A stretch of 64,000 nucleotides of DNA from Channallabes apus (taxonomy: Eukaryota > Chordata > Actinopteri > Siluriformes > Clariidae). The notes beneath the pieces were generated by a model that was not told the DNA's origin, made no database searches, and saw nothing but the letters and a program-made list of their open reading frames with translations. Positions within the stretch are counted from its first letter, which is position 1; each line of letters opens with the position of its first letter. Both the position numbers and the translations under genes were made by a program. Location of the stretch: positions 2,040,901 to 2,104,900 of the forward strand of contig CM060125.1 in assembly GCA_030522415.1 (NCBI GenBank). Direction: 5' to 3'. Shown one piece after another: positions 27,957 to 40,800 of this stretch.

Positions 27957-30590
27957 ATAGAAAATAACAAAAATAATCCTAGATTTTTATTTAATACCGT
28001 AGCCAAATTAACTAGAAATAAGATCACTTCAGAAATCTCCACAACAACATCATGCAATAGGATTTCATGAACTTTTTTAATAATAAAATTGTAAATATCA
28101 GGCATAAAATTGAGGCTTTGAAACCGTACAATGCAATTTATGCAGATGTTAAACTAACTATGTCAGATCAGAACCTACCTAGAATACTCCCCTTGAAGAG
28201 AATGAACTAATTTCACTCATCTCTTCTGCAAATTCATCAACCTGTATATTAGATCCTATACCGACACATTTTCTTAAACAGATAGTACCAGTAATAACAG
28301 AACCGCTGTTGAGAATAATTAATTCCTCACTCAGCATTGGGCATGTTCCAAAATCTTTTAAATTAGCAGTCATTAAAACGATTATTAAGAAACCTGACCT
28401 CGACCCCTGTCAGCTGTCCAATTACAGGCCAATATCAAACCTCCACTTCATCTATAAGATTCTCAAAAAGATAGTAGCAGAGCAGCTATGCTCATATCTA
28501 CATAGGATTTAGGCCTCATCACAGCACAGAAACAGCACTCGTTAAAGTAGTAAATGACCTCCTATTGGCCTCTGATCAGGGTTGTGTAACTATGCTTGTA
28601 TTACTCAACCTCAGTGAAGCTTTTGACACCATTGATCATGCTATTCTTCTTCACAGATTAGAAAATGTAGTAGGAATTAAGGGTACAGCCCTCTCCTGGC
28701 TCAGATCCTATTTGACCGATCGTTATCAGTATGTAGGCTTAAATGATGACTATTCTGCATGCTCTCTAGTGGAGTTTGGTGTTCCACAAGGTTCAGTTTT
28801 AGGCCCACTGCTTTTTTCCCTTTACATGCTTCCTCTGGGCAACATAATTTGTAAACATGGTATTAGTTTTCATTGTTATGCTGACGACACACATATGTCT
28901 CAGCAAATCCAGATGAGAAAAACCAGCTCACTAAAGTTGAGCAATGTGTGCAGGATATAAGATTGGATATTGGATGATAATTAACTTGCTTAATCCTGAT
29001 AAGACAGAAGTTTTAGTCATAGGACCGCATTCAGCTAGAAGTAAGATTTTAAATCACACTGTAACTTTAGATGGCCTTTGTGTTCCATCAAGTGCAACAG
29101 TAAAAGACCTCGGTGTGATTATAGATTCCAGCCTTTCATTTGAAGCTCATGTAGATAATATCACCAGGATAGCATTCTTTCACCTCAGAAATATTGCCAA
29201 GATAAGAAATATACTGTCACTAAACGATGCAGAAAAATTAGTCCATGCTTTTATCACCTCTAGGTTGGACTATTGTAATGCCTTACTGTCTGGTTGTTCA
29301 GCTAGGTGCATAAACAAGCTTCAGCTAGTCCAAAATGCAGCAGCGAGAGTCCTCACTAGAACCAGAAGATATGAGCACATCACCCCTATCTTATCTTCAC
29401 TGCATTAGCTCCTCGTGAAATTTCGCATTGATTTTAAAATACTACTCTTGACATATAAAGCATTAAATGGTCTCGCGCCGCAGTATCTGAGCGAGCTGCT
29501 AGTGTCTTACGATCCGCCACGCCTACTTCGGTCAAAGGATGCAGGCTGCTTGTCAGTTCCGCGTATTATGACAACTACAGCTGGGGGCAGAGCTTTTTCT
29601 TACAAAGCCCCAAAATGATGGAATAGTCTTCCAAATAGTGTTCGGGACTCAGACACAGTCTCAGTGTTTAAGTCTAGGCTAAAAACCTATTTATTTAGCC
29701 AAGCATTTTTATAAATAGATTTGCCATAAGGTAAAGGAGCAGATCTGGGGGACTCATGGACGTAGAGTATTATGGTGAACTGGTATGTTTAGATGCTGTC
29801 TTCCTCAGTCTCATTTGATCACTCAGGTTTGTTGACGGTGAGGTGATTGTTTGCTTTACATCTCAGTTCCCCTCATGTTTGTGTTTCCTTCTGGCTCTCC
29901 CTTTTAGTTATGCTGTCATAGTTAGTACCCTACTTTTAAATATACATTCACATTATACATTATTTGACTGTGACCATACCTAACTGCCATCTCTCCTGTT
30001 CTTCTCTTTCTCCCCCTCTCTTTCCTCTCTTCCCCTCTCTCTCTTGAGCTACACATGTCGCTCCTGAACTGCCAGTGATCCAGACACACTCTGCCCTCCG
30101 GACCTGTCTGACCCATCCTGGTGCCCCGCTTCTGGTTGGAGGTCTCGTCACATGGATACCCCGTGTGTCTCTTTGGGATGCGTCTGGTGTCTGGGGATGG
30201 TTTCACTCTACTATGAAGATGGTTCTGGCCTCGACTGGTGTTGACAGCTGTTTCTTTGAGGACTTGGCTGCAGTTGCTCGATAGTTCAAGACTGGAATTT
30301 CCTACAAGTCTACCTGAGTCTCCAATAAACTACCTGGACTCCATATTAACATCAATTAACAGGATGGGTTCCCTGTTGAGTCCGGTTCCTATCAAGGTTT
30401 CTTCCTATTACTATCTCAGGGAGTTTCTCCTTGCCACTGTCGCCCGCGGCTTGCTCACCAGGGATAATCTGATCATTCTGATTTATACACATTCACATTC
30501 CATACAAACTTAAACAATTCTTTTGATTGTGTAAAGCTGCTTTGTGACAATGACAATTGTTAAAAGCGCTATACAAATAAAATTTAATTA
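27953..30590 (+). mobile_element. LINE retrotransposon (L2/CR1-like), 5' truncated, inactive
   Basis: The plus strand encodes reverse-transcriptase blocks in broken frames: LSNYRPISNL (28.4 kb), LLNLSEAFDTIDHAIL, FGVPQGSVLGPLLFSLYM and CYADDTH (28.6-28.9 kb), then LNPDKTEVLVIG, DLGVIIDSSLSF and SRLDYCNALL (29.0-29.3 kb). A C-terminal domain reaches about 29.72 kb. Stops and frameshifts interrupt it. The roughly 870-base 3' UTR ends gctatacaaataaaattt. No endonuclease domain remains, so the copy is 5' truncated. It splits a SINE, whose sequence resumes at 30591 with an acat overlap. Rex1/Babar is an alternative family. Confidence 0.88.
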
Positions 30591-30640
30591 ACATGCAAAC
30601 TCCATGCACACAGAGAACGCAACGTCTAAATCCCACTGTA
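30589..30640 (-). repeat. SINE, right part, after the LINE
   Basis: acatgcaaactccatgcaca followed by cagagaacgc continues the SINE broken at 27956. Confidence 0.7.
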
Positions 30641-30904
30641 TGCCTTTAAAGACTGTATTTTAATCATAAGTATTAGATTTATTTTTCTTCAGTTTTTTTC
30701 TTTTCCAGCATAGCTAAACTTCCATATACACCAGAGTAAGTAAAAAAAAAAATTAACAGAAGGAAATGAGACGAGCAGAGCATAAACTTTACAGCTTAAA
30801 CAGACATGGTAATAGGTTATCAGATTTTTTTTCAGATTCTTACTACAATCTTAACGTAAATAATGTAAATGAATGCATGAAAAGAATTACAAAACCAAAC
30901 TTAC

Positions 30905-31080
30905 TGAACGAGTGAATTCTTCTCTTGGAGTTACTTCCACACTAACGCTAACGCTCTGGAGCTTCTTTAGAGAACAGCCTGGAGGGAAGTGATGGCACCG
31001 AATGCTCCAATTCAATGCAACCACGCATCCAAGATACACAAGAGAAAGAGCTGTGTGGGATTTGTTCTGACTGCTCCTGA
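30905..31080 (-). other. Possible untranslated first exon of the unidentified gene
   Basis: On the minus strand a strong donor (TTCA|GTAAGTTTGG) closes a segment at 30905/30904 that lacks a long open frame. It lies about 3.6 kb upstream of the first coding exon at 27294, whose acceptor leaves only four untranslated bases, so an upstream UTR exon is needed. If correct, the LINE and SINE at 27.7-30.6 kb lie in its first intron. Splice consensus only. Confidence 0.35.
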
Positions 31081-31553
31081 AACAGAGGAAGGGATTGTTG
31101 CATTTTCTGTTTGCCCTTTAGTGTCAATAGAAGCGCTGTGTAAACTGGACCATGATGTCGTATGTGAAAACTTGTTAATATTCTGTAACTAATAGACAGT
31201 CAGGCCCATAAATTTGGTGACATAGAATTTTTTTTTTGCCATTTGGCCTTCATGCAGTATACACACTGAATGTAAAGAGGTTTGATTGATAAAACTATGG
31301 TATTAATCATTGAGGAATTACCATAGAAATAGAACCATTTTCATACACACCCCGGCTCATTTTTCGGGGCTCGTAGATAGTAACCAAACATACATAGTTA
31401 CATGATATAATGTAATGATTACTTGGATGAAAATCATTTGCATGACCATGCGCTGAATTTCCTCACTCAAGATGTTTTGCCAGGTCTTTACTGCAGCTGC
31501 CTTCAGCGATTACTCTATTGGGTTAAGAGCAGCCGACCGACTTGGCCAGTAAA

Positions 31554-32467
31554 TAGGGCTAGGCGATATGGCTGAAAACTGTATCACGATATCAGTGTTT
31601 CATATCAGTCGATATCGATAATTATCGATATTTTTTATGACCCATTTAAAATAAGGACCAGTAGAAGAATATATTATATTGAAACATTTTTATTTTAAAC
31701 TTAACCTTCCTATGACCATAGTCCCATCAGTTATTAAGACAGAAATGTCAACAACCATGGGAAAATAATTAAAATGTAAACATAAGTCTAAAGTCACAAT
31801 GAACACTTAACAATTATCTCTTAACATTTAAGGTGCAAAATTAAAAGAAAATGTAAGAAATGCTTAATAAAGTGTAATAAAATAGTGCAATGTGTTTATT
31901 ATATCAGATGCCTTTAGAGAAAACTACAACAAAAATATATTGTTGTAGTATATTTGAGTTTGATGTAAATTCACTGGCGGGCCACCAGGGGGCAATACCG
32001 CGCTGTATACTATATGTGTCGTGTGCACTGAATGCAGTAAAAGAAGAATACCGTTTTCTCAGTTTCTTTTTCCTCTGGTTGTCTCACACAAAAAGCAAGT
32101 ATTATTATAGATGTTAGTTGTGCATATTGGCATAATTGTCATACCAAAGAATAAACTACCCGCCAATGTGGCTAGTGAGACTAAAGTTATTACCCGCCAC
32201 AGCCGAATTTTACCCGCATTTGGCGGGTGGGCGGGCGCCAATGTCAACACCATCTTGTCTCCGTTTATGCTTCCTGAATCGCGACCGTACTACTTCCGGG
32301 TCCTAGAGCCGGTCGCGGAGCGAGTGCGCATGACAGCAACCAAACTAGCTTCGCGACCTCTGTTTTCTTCCGACAAAGAATAAAAAATATCGAACTTTTT
32401 TTTTTTATTGATATCGAACACGTGTTTATCGCGAAACATATCGTTATCGTTTTATCGCCCAGGCCTA
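31554..32467 (+). mobile_element. Non-autonomous hAT element, copy 1
   Basis: The ends are TAGGGCTAGGCGATATGGC and ATCGCCCAGGCCTA. The flanking 8-mers ccagtaaa and gcagtaaa match at 7 of 8 positions, as expected for a hAT target duplication. The body is closely similar to 52699-53592, including a GC-rich part with cttccgggtcc and an open frame of 90 codons (32111-32383). It lies between the unidentified gene and itpkc. Confidence 0.88.
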
Positions 32468-34679
32468 GCAGTAAAGAATATCCTTGGCATCCCATCAGTT
32501 TTGTAGTATTCTGAGCAGAACTATAGCAAAATCTGAGCAGAAATATAGCCTGAATACTGCTTATTTTTGGTTTATTTAGCTTTTTTCAGCCTAATGAAGA
32601 ACGTCTTCTTCACTTGCATTTTGAGAGTTTGAATAGACATTTATCAAATACAAATGTAACACTCAACCACTCGTAGGTCTTTTATTTGCTTTTTTTTAGT
32701 CATGAAGTATTGAGGAAGCAAGTCAAACCTGGCCATGCAACTGCTTGTCAGTCATTTGTTGCATTATACGAAAAGAGAACATACACTACTCAACTATACA
32801 CAAGTACACTCAGGACATAAGTGAAACACATCCTCCTACTACATGCAGTCTTCTTCAAAAGTGACTGCAAATGCTTTTGTTTTTGCTGTACACTGATGGC
32901 GTTTGGTGTGAGATCAAAAGATAATTATAGACTACTAGTGTAGTGAAGGGAAAAGTTTTTAGAAATAGTGAAAAGGTTAAAGCTAAAAATAAGCCGATCA
33001 GCTTTAATGTAATCAGATATTTCAGGTTGAAGCCCATGTGCAAATCAACAGCTCAGCACCTTTTATCTGAACCCAGCCATTTTGAACTGATCAAAAGTAC
33101 TGGAACATGGCACAAGATTCTTGTTAAGATTGTTTACACAATATTTCTAAATGATCACTCTTTATTTGAACCTTAAAACCAAGGTTTCAACTCATTTTAA
33201 AATTAGAAAATGAGATTTTTTTCACTTTGTCACTGCACAAGCACTGGTCTTAGCCAGGACAACAATCTGGCTGAAACTACTGACATCACAGAGTCTCAAG
33301 TTCTAAAACCAACATTCACCTCTATGGAAGTTACATAAAAGCCAAAACGTGCAGAAAAAGTATTTGCTTGATACAAAACAAGTGAGCTAATTGGAGAGAA
33401 TATCCTGTCTTGGTACTGGAACAGACACTAATCCATGATGGAAATAATGACTTTTGCAGTAGAATAAATTCAGAATCTACAGAAACATTGACAAGTTGCC
33501 AGAGAAATGCATTAGATCTAATTGGGAGGAACATTATACATCAGGACAATGCCTGGACAAAACACACCATAAACAGAACAAAGGACTTCATCATCGGGGG
33601 AAAGAAAGTCTGGTTTTCTCAAGGCTTCTCTCAAGTCATTTAAAAGGGTTTTGAATTTTAAAACAAATGACTGCTGAGCAGAAACTAGTGCTGCCTATCC
33701 TCTAATTTTAAGCTCCTAGCCCTGTTGGATTTACTTAACAGCCTTTCCTTAATTGAAGCGGATGCGGTAGAGCAGGGAAATGCTAAAATATACAGGGACA
33801 CACCAAATCTTGTATCCCCCCACATCCATACAAACTTCACCTTCTTCAGCTTTGGGATTGATGGTTTTCGTGGGCCCTGACCTTGTTTATCATACAGAGG
33901 ATTTTAACAAACACAAGGCACTTCTGCAAGTGGTACTGGATAGGAGTATTTACCCAATGTCATAAATGTTAGCATTGGTGTTCTAGGGCAAAACTTAAAA
34001 AGCAAGTGTTTCCAGCAACTGATCAGTCAGGGTATAGTGAACAAGGGTATAGAGCTCGGGTATCGTGCATCCACACACGACACATCTAAAAAGTGTCTAG
34101 AGCTCACAAGTCCATACTACTATGATTAAGAGTATACAAAAGGAAAAAAAAAAATATATAACTCCATAATACCATCACCAGTTTACATTTATTGTGCTGA
34201 CAAACACCATGAAATTACAGCATAGAAATCTATAGTGGCATCAGGAACCAGAACAGGCCAATTCACAGTAATGTAAATCACAGAATTATGATCATTAAGT
34301 CAGTAAGAAACAAGATTTAAACATCAACTATATTAACATGTAGACAAATCTAGCTCCATGTAGGGTCTAAAAATACAAAATCACTCAGATTTAACTCTAC
34401 AAACAATGCTGGATACAGATTTCTGGTCATTTTGAGGACAAATCTTTCTTACAAGTAAAATCTAGGAATGTGTAGTACAGCACAGGTCACGGTACGATTG
34501 CATAAACAATAACAAATCTAAAATTCTTCTTCTCCCAAATTGGTGCAACAGTAGCAAGCACCCATGATTAACATTGGTTGCAAAATGATGGTAAAAGTGT
34601 CAGATTTAAACATAAAAACTTAAAAATAACAGCACTGGAAAACCTGAAACCTACAGAACAAATTCTTTTATCCAGTACT

Positions 34680-34710
<31 letters not shown>

Positions 34711-34821
34711 GGTTCCATCTTCAATGAAAAAATAAAAATTCCATAAAATAAACACTTTTAAAAATAAAACTAAATAAAAGACTATTTACACTTTTACATT
34801 TACTTCAGAGTTCAAACATTC
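32468..34821. other. Intergenic DNA and probable itpkc 3' UTR
   Basis: No exon, repeat or RNA gene was recognised. The part nearest 34821 should include the itpkc 3' UTR; its end could not be fixed. There is a long A run at 34680-34704. Confidence 0.5.
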
Positions 34822-37800
34822 TCACGGCGCAGAAATCATTTCAGTGAAAATGTCAATTAAATTGTCCAGGCCCCAGAGGTAGCCATCCTCATGGTTACCC
34901 TCCACCCACGTGCTGCGATGGTCCATCACGAGATCAGAAGGCACCTTAGCAGTCTTTCCAAAGTCAATCATCCACACACCAGGGCGGCCACTCTGGTCGT
35001 GGACAAACAGCAGCGAGCTTCCCACCACCTTCAGGCAGACAACGCAACTGGTTAATAGAACATTCAAAAAATTTATAGTTTGATGCTGAAAATTAAACTG
35101 CGGTATGTATATGATACAGAATTGAAGGTTGATAACCTGTAGATTTGGGCAGTTCCACACCACGGTAACATCACTGGTTTCATTAGCCAATGCCTAATGC
35201 TTCCTAAGACTTAACATGACATACTATTTGACTTTTGTTTGAAGGAATATTTTTGCTGCAGTGGCAGGACAGTATGGAGGACTAAGCATGACAATTATAA
35301 ATAAATAAGTAAATATAGAAATAAATACAATATACCCTGGAAAATTGCTAAATGTATTCCTACTTTTGTTTAACATTTCAATATTTATTTATTTCTGAAT
35401 TTCCACATTTCTTCATTCATTTGTGTCGTCACGTTTCTTTATTTATCCATTTTAGATTTCCCACATTTTTACACATTCTTTTCTGCATTTCCACAGGGGC
35501 AGTGGCGGCCAAAGGGTTAAGGCACCGAGTTACTGATCGGAAGATCAGCGGTTCGATCCCCAGCTCCACCAGGTTGCCACTGTTGGGCCCTTGAGCGAGG
35601 CCCTTAACCCCATCTTCTCCAGGGGGCGCTGTATCATGGCCGACCCTCCGCTCTGACCCCAGTTACACTGGGATATGCGACGAAGGAATTTCACTGTGCT
35701 GTAATGTATGCAACAAATAAAGGCTTAACTAGCTTAACTAACTAACTGTCTGGCAACTATGGCATGTGTTTTTGTTTTGTTTTTTTGTTTTTAAACAAGC
35801 TGCCGCTAATGAGTTAATTAGCCATTGAAATTGAGAATCTCAAAGCAAATGACTACGTTTTATATCGTGTCGAAAGATTAATGGACAACTTAGTTCAGCT
35901 TGATGTCGAGATGGATGTTGACCTTAACCAAAACTGTGTTCGTCTTCAAGTTGCCCGCCAACTTCATATCCTCATGCAGAAAGATGAAAGGAACGTTGGG
36001 CGTCCATGGTGCGTTCTACCTGCGAATATAATTGAGGCTCATCTACTTCTGGGTAAAGCGCACAGTGGACACCCAACGTTCCCTTCATCTTTGTATGAGG
36101 ATATGAAGTTCTTGAAGACCGTCAAACACAGCACACGTTCTACTGGATCCTTAACTAAACTAACGGTCTCTCGTTGGCAGCCATTCAGATAATAAAAATT
36201 TCAGACAGAAGCAATCAATCTAATCAGCGTGAGGTACCCTGTGGCCCAATCATGGTTTGGACTAAGGCTGGGACCGCCTACCTTAGCATAGAGCGACAAA
36301 AATAAATGTAGAAATTCAGGAAAAAAATTTGGAAAATCTAAAATAGATTAAAAATAATTAAATAAATAAAAAAAAATGGGACAACAAATAAATGAAATGT
36401 GGAAATTCAGAAATAAATCTTGAAATATGTTAAACAAGTTGGAATACATTAAGCAATTTTCCAGGGTATACTGTATTCATTTCTACATTTATTTATTTAT
36501 AATTATTTCATGTTTAGTCCGCCATAGGACAGGAGCGAGGTGTTCAAGTCAAACAGGATTAGGATGAAATTTCATTCGGTTGACACTAACAGGAGTCTTC
36601 AAGCACAGTACAGTTAGGATGCTCTTGGCTGCAGTAAAACATCAATTGGGCAAATATTTAAAAAGGCTGTGTGCCTGTGAAAGACAACCCCTGCCGAGGT
36701 GGCTCAGAACCCACTGCAGTGGGCTCCACCTGTGAACATTCAGCGAGTGGAATGTCTGATCATCCCTGTACAGTCCTGACCTCACTGCAAGCCATTTCCA
36801 CATGTCCAGTGTTTGAGGTGAAGCAGGCAGCCCCAACATGGCTCTGGGGTACGTACAAAGCTCTCCCTTGATGGGATCAAAGCACTTATTCCCCAGTGTT
36901 TGATGAGTGCAATAGTGTAGCAGGAGACTATATAGATATACTATAAGAGTTCTCACGCTTATACCCGTGTTCTCTTATTCTGCACAACCAAAAGTCCTGG
37001 ATTGACTTGAACGCTTCGTATTGTGAAAATAGTCACATTAATCTAAAAATCAGACGAGTCTTTTTGAAAAAAAAATCTTGGAACAATCTCAATTCGTAAT
37101 CTTGAATCAATTTGCCATATTCAAGAGATTTTCACATGATACAGTATATTGCAGTGTACATGATCACCCATAGAATACAGAATGAAAAATGAATGAACAA
37201 AAATATTTCAATCAGAAATCAAATCGTATAGTAGTTTTAACCATTTTAGTTAATCATTAAAAGTATTAAGCATTTTACTGGCAACAGCAAAAGAAACTAA
37301 ATAGGAACTACACTGCTAATGCGGTAGCATCAACAAGTCTGAATTGCTGTCTCAATGTGATTTCACTTCTATAAATATTTCCCTCTTTTCCCCACCCCCA
37401 ATTTTCTCCCCTAATTTTTAGTTGTGTCCAATTCCTCCCAGTCACTAGGGGCTCCCCACATTAAGCTTCTACCGCCACTCAGTTGGGAGGGCCGCAGACC
37501 GACCCACACGTTTCCTCCGACCCACGTGACGTCACCGACCATCTTTTCGAACTGAACGCTCACGCACCGTTGGGGACGACAACACTGAGGAACAGTGCCA
37601 TCCGCTTACATGAGCTCACAGACGCCCCCGATTGGCTTGTAGAGAGGTACTTGTGGGAGCACTAATCCCTCCCCTCTGAGAGCTTCCGGCTGTGAGAGGT
37701 AACAGCATCACCCGGGGGTTCGAACCAGCGATCTCCGGATGATAAAGTGCTCGCCCTAACACTGCGCCACTCGGAGCCCCATAATTCACTTCTATAGATA

Positions 37801-40800
37801 CTTTTTACCTCGTGCTTTTTGAAGAAGTCCGAATTCTCAAGCAACAGCCGCAGCTCCTTTAATCTCTGTTGGTAACTCGTCTGAAATTGGAGAAGCACAT
37901 CCTGTTAAACTCAAATCTCCGATTGACTCTTCATCTATGAGCAAACACAAAAAAAATAAAATAAAAAAAAAATAAACTCATACCAGCAGCAAGACATTAC
38001 TGTCGACAAAGTCATTTAGCGCCTTCTTCACCTCCTCCTTTTGCTTTGTCCTTTTAAAATTGGTGTTACAGGTGCCGTCCGATTTCTGCAGACAGACATG
38101 AGGAACGTAAACCATACCTCATTGTGCAGTTACTTACTAGTGCTAATGCATTATTCAACAACAAATCACCTTGATGCCTTCGATACGGAAACCCAGTGTG
38201 GCTGTGGAGCTGAGAGTCTCTCTCCACTGCATGTATCGGGTTTTAATCACGGCTTGCTGGGTTTTCTCATCTGCAGTCGGAGCCTCTGGCTCCACCGCAA
38301 TCATCTTCTCATACAGGTCTGTACGAGGCTGGGGAGTCTTTGCTTTTTCCAGGTCCTCCTCCAAGTAGGTCCTGATCAGATAGGGGAAGGGGGGGGGGGG
38401 GGGGGGAAGCACACATACATGTTAGTCTCGAAGCGCGTGCCCACATCTGATCAACACAAACTCAGGCTTTCGGAGGCGTTTCAGATAGTAAAGCATCACT
38501 ACTTCCTTATAAGCATCAGTGTAGCACACGGAACTATTCTCTCATTGGCATCCCATGTGTTAGGAGGGACAAAGAGTGGCCAGGAGAGCCTCTGTCCAAT
38601 GACCCATTAGCTCTGGATTAGTATCATCTGAGGACTTTGTGTGATTTGTAATAATAATAATAATAATAATAATAATAGCAGAGGTTGTCTGGGATCTTCA
38701 TGCCATATGAATTGATCATGTCTAAATCTGTAAAAATTCTCCCGCAGTCACTGACTTGTCAGGGTCTCACTTTTTCCAAGGCATTTGTTTCCTGTGTGCC
38801 TTTTTCTCCATCTTCCACAAAGAATGGAGTGCTTTGAAAGTATTTTGAGTGTTGGGTCATAATCGCTTATACACCAAACAATGTGCAGAAAGAGAAACCT
38901 GAAAACCATCAGAAATCTCAGAAGACCGAGAGCAAAAAGAGTGATCAGATGAATGACGTGTATAGCAGCATGCGGTAAGGAACACAAGACCTATAATGAT
39001 GAGACATAAGCAAAGGAGGTTCACGTCATAATTTGAGGTTAATGCTTAAATCATATCCTGGAGATAAATAATCAAATTCAAGTCAAGTCCCTGACTTCGT
39101 TCATCTCCTGTAAATGTGCCACTCGAAACTCAGAATTTCAAAATCAAACAAGGTCCCTAGATAATCCAGGTCCTTCTCAAAAAATTTGCATATTGTGATA
39201 AAGTTCATTATTTTCTGTAATGTACTGAAACATTAGACTTTCATATATTTTAGATTCATTACACACAAACTGCCACAATCATCAATATTAAAACAATAAA
39301 AGGCTTGAACTACTTCATACAGCTCATGAAAACCCAAAATCCCCATCTCAAAAAATTAGCATTTCATCAACCAATAAAAGAAAAGTGTTTTTAATACAAA
39401 AAAAAGTCAACCTTCAAATAATTATGTTCAGTTCTGCACTCAATACTTGGTCGGGAATCCTTTTGCAGATTCTTGTGTCTTGTGTCTCAACTTTCTCTTC
39501 ACAATATCCCACAGATTCTCTATGGGGTTCAGGTCAGGAGAGTTGGCAGGCCAATTGAGCACAGTAATACCATGGTCAGTAAACCATTTACCAGTGGTTT
39601 TGGCACTGTGAGCAGGTGCCAGGTCGTGCTGAAAAATGAAATCTTCATCTCCATAAAGCTTTTCAGCAGATGGAAGCATGAAGTGCTCCAAAATCTCCTG
39701 ATAGCTAGCTGCATTGACCCTGCCCTTGATAAAACACAGTGGACCAACACCAGCAGCTGACATGGCACCCCAGACCATCACTGACTGTGGGTACTTGACA
39801 CTGGACTTCAGGCATTTTGGCATTTCCCTCTCCCCAGTCTTCCTCCAGACTCTGGCACCTTGATTTCCGAATGACATGCAAAATTTGCAACCTGTAGCCC
39901 ATTTCCTGCACACGCCTGTACACGGTGGCTCTGGATGTTTCTACTCCAGACTCAGTCCACTGCTTCCGCAGGTCCCCCAAGGTCTGGAATCGGTCCTTCT
40001 CCACAATCTTCCTCAGGGCCCGGTCACCTCTTCTCGTTGTGCAGCGTTTTCTGCCACACTTTTCCCTTCCCACAGACTTCCCACTGAGGTGCCTTGATAC
40101 AGCACTCTGGGAACAGCCTATTCGTTCAGAAATGTCTTTCTGTGTCTTACCCTCTTGCTTGAGGGTGTCAATGATGGCCTTCTGGACAGCAGTCAGGTCG
40201 GCAGTCTTACCCATGATTGCGGTTTTGAGTAATGAACCAGGCTGGGAGTTTTTAAAAGCCTCAGGAATCTTTTGCAGGTGTTTAGAGTTAATTAGTTGAT
40301 TCAGATGATTAGGTTAATAGCTCGTTTAGAGAACCTTTTCATGATATGCTCATTTTTTTGAGATAGGGATTTTGGGTTTTCATGAGCTGTATGCCACAAT
40401 CATCAATATTAAAACAATAAAAGGCTTGAACTACTTCAGTTTGTGTGTAATGAATCTAAAGTATATGAAAGTCTGTTTCAGTACATTACAGAAAATAATG
40501 AACTTTATCACAATATGCTAATTTTTTTAGAAGGACCTGTACAAATTCTGTGCAAATAGTACTTAAGGTGATAGAACATTTTCCTGAAACCTTGTGCTTT
40601 GCTCAGAGGAAGGTTTGTAAACCGCTGTCATGTTTCCATGGACAGATGTGACTAAAGTGGAGTTGTTTGGTTCCCCCCCCCCCCCCAACATGGCACTGAG
40701 CAGTTAGGGCCAAACAGCATTTCAGCAGAAAAACCTCATCCACTTTAAAGTATGGCAGATCGTGTCAAGCATCACCATCAAGACAGCAGACAAAAAGAAA

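Noticed and set aside
35508..35580. tRNA-like head at 35.5 kb
   Set aside because: Same reasoning: SINE head with B box, not a foldable tRNA gene.
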